Shown here piece by piece: positions 1-5,900 of a stretch of DNA of 6,404 nucleotides (position 1 is its first letter; each line of letters starts with the position of its first letter). A program made the translations under genes and the position numbers. Below the pieces are notes generated by a model. The model was not told where the DNA came from. It was given only the letters and a program-made list of their open reading frames with translations, and searched no databases. This DNA is from Solirubrobacteraceae bacterium (GTDB lineage Bacteria > Actinomycetota > Thermoleophilia > Solirubrobacterales > Solirubrobacteraceae). The stretch covers positions 1 through 6,404 of the forward strand of contig JAICUS010000359.1 of assembly GCA_025935735.1 (NCBI GenBank), given 5' to 3'.

Positions 1-83
1 CCGGCGCGATCATCTGGTGGGGTGCCAAGCTGCTCTCGCCGGCGTGCGGCCCGTTCGCGCCGGTCTGCGCCATCGCCTTCTAG
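1..83 (+). CDS. C-terminal end of an unidentified protein (5' end outside window)
   Basis: The reading frame starting at base 3 stays open to a TAG at 81-83 and gives 26 residues ending the protein. They include I-I-W-W-G-A-K-L-L, then two cysteines in P-A-C-G-P-F-A-P-V-C and a hydrophobic end A-I-A-F. The composition (two Trp, two Cys, hydrophobic) looks more like a real membrane-associated or secreted polypeptide than the Arg/Pro/Ala-rich shadow frames common in this DNA. The next gene starts 4 bases after this stop, which supports a real gene end. I do not recognise the family and too little is visible to assign a function. Confidence 0.5.
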   Translation, partial: GAIIWWGAKLLSPACGPFAPVCAIAF

Positions 84-87
84 CGAC

Positions 88-360
88 ATGGAGCCCACCG
101 AGATCATCGCCGCGCTCGAGGCGCCCACCGACGACCGCCGGCGGGTGATGTGGTCGCTGCGCGAGGACGCTCCCGCGGAGGCGCTGGCCGCGGCGCTGGC
201 CGCCGCCGAGGAGCCGAACACCCGCCGGCTGCTCGCGGACCTGCTCGGCTTCCAGGCCGCGCCGGAGGGCGTGCCGGCGCTGCCGGTGCTGCGCGAGGCC
301 GCCGAGGACGAGGACGCGGGCCTGCGCGACTCGGCCCGCTGGGCCCTCGACCGGTTCTGA
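88..360 (+). CDS. Small HEAT-repeat-like protein, 90 aa
   Basis: This is an acidic, Ala/Leu/Glu-rich, all-helical protein. Short amphipathic helices recur, roughly E-I-I-A-A-L-E, A-L-A-A-A-L-A-A-A and R-R-L-L-A-D-L-L, closing with G-L-R-D-S-A-R-W-A-L-D-R-F. That last stretch matches the typical second helix of PBS-lyase/HEAT repeats (D-x-x-V/L-R-x-x-A-x-x-A-L). There is no signal peptide, membrane segment or catalytic motif, so a cytosolic protein-binding scaffold role is the most that can be inferred. I chose the ATG at 88 because an in-frame upstream ATG at 22 would add 22 Arg/Ser-rich residues that merely overlap the preceding gene in another frame. No clear Shine-Dalgarno is visible; the 4-base gap after the upstream stop suggests translational coupling. 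It ends 26 bases before the reductase gene. Whether it functions with that operon is unknown. Confidence 0.72.
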   Translation: MEPTEIIAALEAPTDDRRRVMWSLREDAPAEALAAALAAAEEPNTRRLLADLLGFQAAPEGVPALPVLREAAEDEDAGLRDSARWALDRF

Positions 361-371
361 CCCGCAGCGGC

Positions 372-377
372 TACGCT
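372..377 (+). promoter_or_regulatory. Putative -10 box (TACGCT) for the flavocytochrome operon
   Basis: The hexamer TACGCT lies 9 bases before the GTG start at 387, so transcription would begin at about 384-387, on or just before the start codon. No Shine-Dalgarno lies in between, which is what a leaderless transcript would look like. No convincing -35 element is visible; the region about 17 bases upstream is still coding for the HEAT-like protein. The call rests on position and on the general TAnnnT form only. Confidence 0.4.
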
Positions 378-386
378 CGGGCCACA

Positions 387-1712
387 GTGACGGTCACCGC
401 CGGGCCAGCGGCGCGTCCCGCAAACGCCGCGGGACGCTGGGACGCCGGCGTGCTGCTGGCCGCCAACGCGGTCGCGGTGACCGGGCTGTGGTGGCGCCAG
501 GGCGGCGTCGGCGAGGTGCACGACCTCGCCGGCGCGCTGACGAGCGCATCGCGCCTGACCGGGCTGCTGGGCGCGCTGCTGGCGCTGGTCATGCTGCTGC
601 TGCTCGCCCGGGTGCCGGTGCTCGACGGGCTCGCGCTGGACCGCGTGGCGGCGTGGCACCGCCGCACGGGCATGGGCTGCCTGGCCCTGCTGGTCGCGCA
701 CACGCTGCTGGTCACGGCCGGCTACGCGCTGCAGGACCGCGCGCGGCTCGGCCACGAGGCCGCCGAGCTGCTCGGCGACTACTCCGGCGTCCTGCTCGCC
801 ACCGTCGGGCTCGGCCTGCTCGTCGCCGTCACGCTGACGTCCGCGCGCGCCGTGCGCCGGCGCATCGGCCCTCGCGCCTGGCGCGCGGTCCACCTCACGG
901 CGTACGCCGCCGTCGCGCTCGCGTTCAGCCACCAGCTCGCGACCGGGCACGAGTTCGCCCGCCAGCCGGTCGCGCGCGCATATTGGTGGGCGCTCTACGG
1001 GTGCGTCGCGGCGGCGATCGCCTACGTGCGGCTCGTGCGGCCGGCCGTGCGGTCGCTGCGCCACCGGCTCGTCGTGCACGCGGTGCGCGAGGAGGCGCCC
1101 GGGGTCGTGTCGGTCGAGGTCGCCGGCCGGGGCCTCGAGCGCCTGCGGGTGCGCTCGGGCCAGTTCCTGTACTGGCGCTTCCTCGCCCCCGGGCTGTGGT
1201 GGCAGGCCCGCCCGTACTCGCTCTCGCGCGCGCCGGACGGCCGCACGCTGCGGATCACCGTCCGCGACCGCACGGGCCGGCTGGCCGCGCTGCGCCCCGG
1301 CACGCGGGTGGTCGCCGAGGGCCCGGCTGGCGGGCTGACGGAAGCCGCGCGGCGGCGCCCCGGGGTGGCGATGATCGCCGGCGGCGTCGGGATCGCGCCG
1401 ATCCGGGCGCTGCTCGAGGACCTGCCGGGCGAGGACATCGCGGTGGTCTACCGCGCGGGCGGCGAGGTCCTGTTCCGGGCCGAGCTCGACGAGCTCGCCC
1501 GGCGCCGGGGCGCGGCGCTGCACTACGTACTCGGCGACCGGGCCGGCGACGGCGCGCTCTCGCCCGAGCGGCTGCGCGCGCTGGTGCCGGACATCGCCGA
1601 GCGCGACGTGTTCGTGTGCGGGCCGCCGAGCCTGACCGCGGCCACCCGCGCCAGCCTGCGCGGCGCCGGCGTCCCCGGCCGCCAGATCGTCTCGGAGGGC
1701 TTCGGACGGTGA
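387..1712 (+). CDS. Ferric reductase / NADPH oxidase-like membrane flavocytochrome (FRD transmembrane domain + FNR-type FAD/NAD(P) domain), 441 aa
   Basis: Predicted to move electrons from cytosolic NAD(P)H through FAD and two b-type hemes across the membrane. Six hydrophobic segments lie near residues 20-36, 57-78, 94-114, 131-151, 166-186 and 197-217. Histidines at 91 and 105 (14 apart) and at 169 and 182 (13 apart) match the bis-heme spacing of the ferric reductase/NOX family. The soluble half has the FAD motif R-P-Y-S-L-S (275-280), the nucleotide-binding loop G-G-V-G-I-A-P (332-338), the C-G-P-P motif (411-414) and a C-terminal S-E-G-F. The frame is open much further upstream, but that part overlaps the HEAT-like gene and is Arg/Gly/Ala shadow sequence. 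GTG at 387 starts just before the first helix and after the upstream stop. It overlaps the FMN-binding gene by GTGA, so the natural electron acceptor is probably that protein rather than only ferric iron. Exact acceptor and NADH versus NADPH preference cannot be read from sequence. Confidence 0.93.
   Translation: MTVTAGPAARPANAAGRWDAGVLLAANAVAVTGLWWRQGGVGEVHDLAGALTSASRLTGLLGALLALVMLLLLARVPVLDGLALDRVAAWHRRTGMGCLALLVAHTLLVTAGYALQDRARLGHEAAELLGDYSGVLLATVGLGLLVAVTLTSARAVRRRIGPRAWRAVHLTAYAAVALAFSHQLATGHEFARQPVARAYWWALYGCVAAAIAYVRLVRPAVRSLRHRLVVHAVREEAPGVVSVEVAGRGLERLRVRSGQFLYWRFLAPGLWWQARPYSLSRAPDGRTLRITVRDRTGRLAALRPGTRVVAEGPAGGLTEAARRRPGVAMIAGGVGIAPIRALLEDLPGEDIAVVYRAGGEVLFRAELDELARRRGAALHYVLGDRAGDGALSPERLRALVPDIAERDVFVCGPPSLTAATRASLRGAGVPGRQIVSEGFGR
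1694..1699 (+). promoter_or_regulatory. Shine-Dalgarno GGAGGG for the FMN-binding protein gene
   Basis: GGAGGG lies inside the end of the reductase gene, 9 bases before the GTG at 1709. It supports that start, which is also fixed by the 4-base GTGA overlap with the reductase stop. It is the clearest ribosome binding site near any start in the window; the starts at 88, 387 and 2158 have none that I can see. Confidence 0.6.
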
Positions 1713-2161
1713 GCCCGGCCCGGCGCGCGCTTCCGGTCGCTGTTGCGGCCGCCGGCGTGGCGGCGCTGCTGGCCGCGGTCCGCGCGCGGCCGCCCGCGCT
1801 GCCCCGCGCGCCCGCGCTCGGCGCCGTCGCGGACACCGCGACGCTGCACGGCGTCAGCCGCCGCGCCGCGCACGGCCACGGGCGCGTCCGCAGCGGGCTG
1901 AGCGCGCCGCAGAGCACGCCGTTCTCCTACCTGCAGGTCCGCGTGAGCCTCACCGGGCGCGAGCTCACCCGGGTCGAGACGGTCGAGCTCACCGGCAACG
2001 GGGCCCGCACCCAGGCGATCAACGCCCGCGCCGAGCCGATCCTGCGCGCCGAGGCCCTGCGCGCCGGCGGCGCGGACATCGACACCGTGACCGGCGCCAC
2101 CTACACGAGCCGCGCCTATCGCGCGGCCGTGCGCTCGGCCATCGCCCGCGCCCGCCGATGA
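1709..2161 (+). CDS. Membrane-anchored FMN-binding domain protein (covalent flavin carrier), 150 aa
   Basis: Predicted extracytoplasmic electron carrier with covalently bound FMN. Residues 1-7 are short and basic (S-P-A-R-R), followed by one hydrophobic segment at about 8-24, so this is a signal anchor or signal peptide. There is no lipobox cysteine. Residues about 58-148 match the FMN_bind domain: a strand Y-L-Q-V-R-V-S-L, then A-I-N-A-R-A-E-P-I-L, then D-I-D-T-V-T-G-A-T-Y-T-S. In this family the Thr closing the S/T-G-A-T motif (Thr131 here) is joined to FMN by a phosphoester bond, made by ApbE. The gene overlaps the reductase stop by GTGA and the ApbE start by ATGA, so carrier, electron source and modifying enzyme are translationally coupled. 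The N-terminal linker at 25-57 is Pro/Ala/Arg-rich, probably a flexible tether. I infer that it receives electrons from the flavocytochrome; what it reduces is not encoded here. Confidence 0.9.
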   Translation: MSPARRALPVAVAAAGVAALLAAVRARPPALPRAPALGAVADTATLHGVSRRAAHGHGRVRSGLSAPQSTPFSYLQVRVSLTGRELTRVETVELTGNGARTQAINARAEPILRAEALRAGGADIDTVTGATYTSRAYRAAVRSAIARARR

Positions 2162-2871
2162 GCATCGAGGTCCGGCACATCATGGGGATGCCGATCGAGA
2201 TCGACGTCCGCGACGAGGGCGTCGACGTCGAGCCGGCGTTCGCCTGGCTGCGCCGGGCCGACGCGCTGTTCAGCACCTATCGCGCCGACAGCGAGATCAG
2301 CCGCCTCGACCGCGGCGAGCTGCTGCTGTCCGAGTGCGCGCCCGAGGTCGACGAGGTCCTCACCCGCTGCGTCGCGCTGCGGCGCGAGACGGACGGCTAC
2401 TTCGACGTGCGCGCCGGCGGCCGGCTCGACCCGTCGGGCCTGGTCAAGGGCTGGGCCGTCGCGCGCGCCGCCGAGCGCCTCGCCGGCGTCCGCCGCCTGT
2501 TCATCAACGCCGGCGGCGACATCGCCACCCGCGGCGGACCCTGGCGGATCGGCATCCGCCACCCGGTCCGGCGCTCCCGGCTCGCCGCGGTGCTCGAGGT
2601 CTCAGACCTCGCGGTGGCCACCTCCGGGGAGTACGAGCGCGGCCGCCACGTCCTGGACCCGCACACCGGCCGCCCGCCGGAGGGCCTGCTGTCGGTGACG
2701 ATCGTCGGCCCGGACCTCGGCACCGCCGACGCCTACGCGACCGCCGCGTTCGCCATGGGTGAGGGCGGCCCGGAGTGGACGACCACGCTCGACGGCTACG
2801 AGGCGCTGTGCATCACCGCCGACCATCGCGTGCTGTCGACGCCCGGCATGGACCGCCACCGCAGCGAGTAG
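2158..2871 (+). CDS. apbE: FAD:protein FMN transferase, short form, 237 aa
   Basis: ApbE cleaves FAD and transfers the FMN part to a Thr/Ser in S/T-G-A-T-type motifs; the preceding gene carries one. Family motifs in order: H-I-M-G-M-P (7-12), F-S-T-Y-R-A-D-S-E-I-S-R-L (38-50), D-G-Y-F-D-V (79-84), G-L-V-K-G-W-A (94-100, Lys98 in the K-G motif), I-N-A-G-G-D (116-121), T-S-G-E-Y-E-R (155-161), H-V-L-D-P-H-T-G (164-171), and T-A-D-A-Y-A-T (189-195), whose Asp and Thr correspond to usual Mg-binding residues. It is shorter than the common 300-350 residue forms: the region between D-G-Y-F-D and the K-G motif is compact, and there is no N-terminal signal peptide or lipobox. As written it would stay in the cytosol, although many ApbE proteins act outside the membrane. 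The ATG at 2158 overlaps the preceding stop as ATGA. The later ATGs (2182 and 2188) would cut into the conserved M-G motif, so 2158 is preferred. Confidence 0.92.
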   Translation: MSIEVRHIMGMPIEIDVRDEGVDVEPAFAWLRRADALFSTYRADSEISRLDRGELLLSECAPEVDEVLTRCVALRRETDGYFDVRAGGRLDPSGLVKGWAVARAAERLAGVRRLFINAGGDIATRGGPWRIGIRHPVRRSRLAAVLEVSDLAVATSGEYERGRHVLDPHTGRPPEGLLSVTIVGPDLGTADAYATAAFAMGEGGPEWTTTLDGYEALCITADHRVLSTPGMDRHRSE

Positions 2872-2902
2872 CGGGCCCGGGGCCGTGCGGCCCCGGGCCC
2901 GC
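2871..2902. terminator. Perfect 14-bp GC hairpin, likely shared bidirectional terminator
   Basis: The arms 2871-2884 and 2889-2902 are exactly complementary, all G/C, around a 4-base loop GTGC. The stem uses the last base of the apbE stop codon and fills most of the 37-base gap before the stop codon of the convergent GH92 gene. There is no T-run on either strand, so it is not a textbook intrinsic terminator. Placement between two convergent stop codons makes a termination or mRNA 3'-end stabilising role the most likely one, for both strands. Confidence 0.72.
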
Positions 2903-2918
2903 CGGCCGTCAGCCGGCG
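2900..2918 (-). other. Second 7-bp inverted repeat with the GH92 stop codon in its loop
   Basis: CGCCGGC at 2900-2906 and GCCGGCG at 2912-2918 are reverse complements with a 5-base loop, CGTCA, holding the complement of the TGA stop at 2909-2911. It overlaps the base of the larger hairpin by three bases, so the two could form alternately or stack in the GH92 transcript. In DNA this GC-rich a 7-bp inverted repeat can arise by chance, so function is uncertain. Confidence 0.35.
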
Positions 2919-5900
2919 GCGAGCGCGTAGATGTGCATCGCCGTCGTGCCGACGCGGCTGCTCACGTCAGGGAGCGTGACGGAGGCCACCGTCTTCGCCG
3001 GGTCGAGCGCCACCGTGGTGGCGAACACGTACATCGTGATCGTCTGCGACGTGCCGCCGCCGGTGTTGCGGTAGGGCATCGTGGCCACGGCGTCGTCGCC
3101 GTTGCCCGGGCCGGACGCCCAGTCGTTGAGCATCACCGTCTGGCGGCTCGTGCTGCCGTCCGTGTAGTGGACGACGAGCGTGCCCGACGACGACCCGTCC
3201 GTGGACATGCCCAGCACGCCGAGCTTCGTCGCCCCGGCCGGCGCGTGCACGAGCAGCTCCTGGCCGGCGGCCAGGATGTTGTCGGGCGAGCACGGCTGGG
3301 CGGACGGCCACGTGTAGGTCAGCCCGCCGGAGGTCACCGTCCCCCCGGGGGTCAGCCCCGCGGCGGCGAGCGCCTGCGCCGAGTACGTGTAGCCGCCGCC
3401 GTCGGCGTCGGCGCACGTCTGGTTGTCGTCCGGCGACGTCGACGCGTTGTCGTAGTAGTCCGCCGGGTTGTCGGTGGGCGTGATCTCGAGCACCGCGGCG
3501 TCGCTCGTCGCCCCGCCGGCGGTGGTCACCGACACCGAGGCCGGCGTGCCCGGCGAGACGTGCCAGACGCCGTTCGGCCCGCTCGGGGTCGGGACGGTGA
3601 ACGTGATCGCCGTGTCGCTCCAGCTGTCGACGTGGAACGCGGCCGAGTTGCCCGGCCGGCCCCAGTTGACGCCGCCGTTGGAGAACGCGACGTAGCCGGG
3701 GGACGCGCCGAAGCCGCGGCCGTGGATCGTCACCTGCTGCCCGGCCGCCGCCGTCCACGGATCGAGCGAGTCGACCGTGGGCGCCGCCGGCGCGGTCGCC
3801 GAGGTGCCGATGGCGAACACGTGCAGATCGCCCCGGTCGGCGCCGCTGGGCAGCGTGACCGACTGGAGCGTCTTGGACGCGTCGACCGGCAGCACCGCCT
3901 CGAAGATGTAGGTCTTCACGGAGTCGGCGCCGCAGGCGCAGTTGCGATACGCGGTGGTGGCCGCCACGACGTTGCCGAACGAGGGCTGCGCGCGGTTGGC
4001 GCCCAGCGTCCAGTCCGACAGGCCGAGCTCGAACCGCGTGGTCGTCCCGTCGGCGTAGGTGAGGGTCACCGGACCCTGGCTCGGGCCGTTGGTGGCCGAG
4101 CCGAGGAAGGCGATCCGCGCGGCCCCGGCCACCGGGTCGACCGGGATCGTCTGGCCGGCGGCCACGACGTTGTCCGGGTAGCCGGGCGGCGAGTTGGGCC
4201 ACTGGAACTGCGTGCCGTCGATGGTCGCGGTCGCTCCGGCGGTCAGGCCCGCGGCGGCGAGCGCCTCGGCCGAGTAGCTGTAGCCGGAGTGGTCGAACTG
4301 CGCGGCCGACGGGTCGTCGTCGGACGAGATGCCGCGGTTGTCCATGAACCGCAGCAGGCTGTCCGGGGCGGCCACGAGCACGGTCAGCCGCTGGTCGGGA
4401 AGGTCGCCGCGGTCGGAGTCGAGCGCGATCGGGACGCTGTAGAACGTCTGCTCCGCGTCGGCCGAGGCGTGGACGTTGAGCGTGAGCGTGCCCAGCGCGC
4501 CGGGCGCGAGCCGCAGCCGCGCCGGGTCGGGCGCGACCGTGAGTCCCTTGGGCGGCTTGGCGTCGGCGCTGAGCGTCAGGCGGTCGCCGGTCACGTTGCG
4601 GGCGGTGAGCGTCACGCGGGCGGAGCCGCCGGGCGCGACGGTGACCTGGCCGCCCGACAGCGTGGCGATCGCCGGCGCCTGGCCGGTGGTGTCCGACGGC
4701 GGCGCCGCGTTGGGCCGCGCGGCCCACGCCTTGTTCGGCCGCGTGCCGAGGTCGAACTTCAGCTTCGCGCCGCGGCGGTAGTCGCGGCCGGCCAGGTACG
4801 CCTTGTTCCACGTGCGGCCGTTGACCTTGAGCCGCTGCACGTAGGGCGCGTCGGGCGCGGCCTGCGGCGCCTTGATCGTGATGTCGCGGCGGTTGGCCAG
4901 GTGCACCACGGCGGAGCGGAACACCGGGCTGCCGATCACCAGCGTGTCGGTGCCGGGCGTCTCCGGATACAGGCCGAGGTTCGACCACACGTACCACGAG
5001 CTCATCGCGCCCAGGTCGTCGTTGCCGAACTGGCCGACCGGCGCGTTGAAGTACAGCTGCTGCTGCGCCTCGCGCACGACCTGCTGGGTCTTCCAGGGCG
5101 CGCCGACGTAGTCGTACTCCCACGGGATCTCGACGCTCGGCTCGTTGCTCAGGTCGGCGTTGGTCGGGCTCGGGTGGTCGATGCTGGTGAACAGGCTGTC
5201 GAGGTAGCTCTCCCAGGCGCTCGCGCCGCCGCGGGCGGCGATCAGCCCGGCGAGGTTGAACGGCACCATCGGCGTGTACTGCGCCGAGGTGCCCTCGACC
5301 ATGCCGGTGCCCGTGCCAGGCGTGAACCCGGGCACCCAGGCGCCGTCGGCCTGGCGCGCCTGGACGTAGCCGGTCTCCGGGTTGAACGTGTTCTGCCAGT
5401 TCTGCGCGCGGGTGGCGAACCGGCGGTAGGTGCCGAACTCGCCCAGCGACTGCGCGAGCGAGGCGATCGCGTAGTCGGCCGAGTCGTACTCCAGCTGCGT
5501 GGACACCGGCCCGTAGAAGTTGCAGCAGCCGTAGCTGACGTCGTAGGGCAGGTAGCCGTACTGGTCGAGCGTGGCCTGGCCCGGCCGGATGTTGCTCGGC
5601 TTGGTGGCCTCGGCGACCATCGCGCGCAGCGCCTTGGCGGCGTCGAAGTCGCGCGCGCCGAACGCGTAGGCGTCGGCGATGATCGGGTCGGCCGGGTCGC
5701 CGACCATGACGTAGCTCTCGCCGTTGGCCTGCGCCCACTTGGGCAGCATCCCGCCCTGGTCGTAGTCGTTGAGCATCGAGGTGATCGAGTCGCTCGTCTG
5801 GTGCGGCGCGATCAGCGCGGCCAGCTGGACCTGGCTGCGGTAGATGTCCCAGCCCGAGTAGTTCGCGTACTGCTCGTGGCCTCTCGCGACGGCGTGGACC

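Noticed and set aside
1..83. Reading the hydrophobic, two-cysteine C-terminus as a bacteriocin or holin
   Set aside because: Only 26 residues are visible and no leader, Gly-Gly site or partner gene can be checked, so a functional name would be a guess.
150..386. Upstream extension of the flavocytochrome to an ATG at 150
   Set aside because: It would add 79 Arg/Gly/Ala-rich residues overlapping the HEAT-like gene in another frame. The GTG at 387 fits the membrane-protein N-terminus.
488..1708. Upstream extension of the FMN-binding protein frame through the reductase gene
   Set aside because: The Arg/Ala/Pro-rich product has no domain features and overlaps a clear flavocytochrome. The real start is the GTG at 1709, with a Shine-Dalgarno and a GTGA overlap.
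1022..2562. Several minus-strand reading frames of 85-220 codons opposite the operon
   Set aside because: They lie fully antisense to genes with strong family motifs. Their composition is Arg/Ser/Ala-rich and they have no recognisable domains.
2967..5738. Very long second minus-strand reading frame (923 codons) inside the mannosidase gene
   Set aside because: Its translation is almost all Arg, Pro, Ala and Gly without family motifs, and it lies wholly within the GH92 gene. It is a by-product of high GC content.
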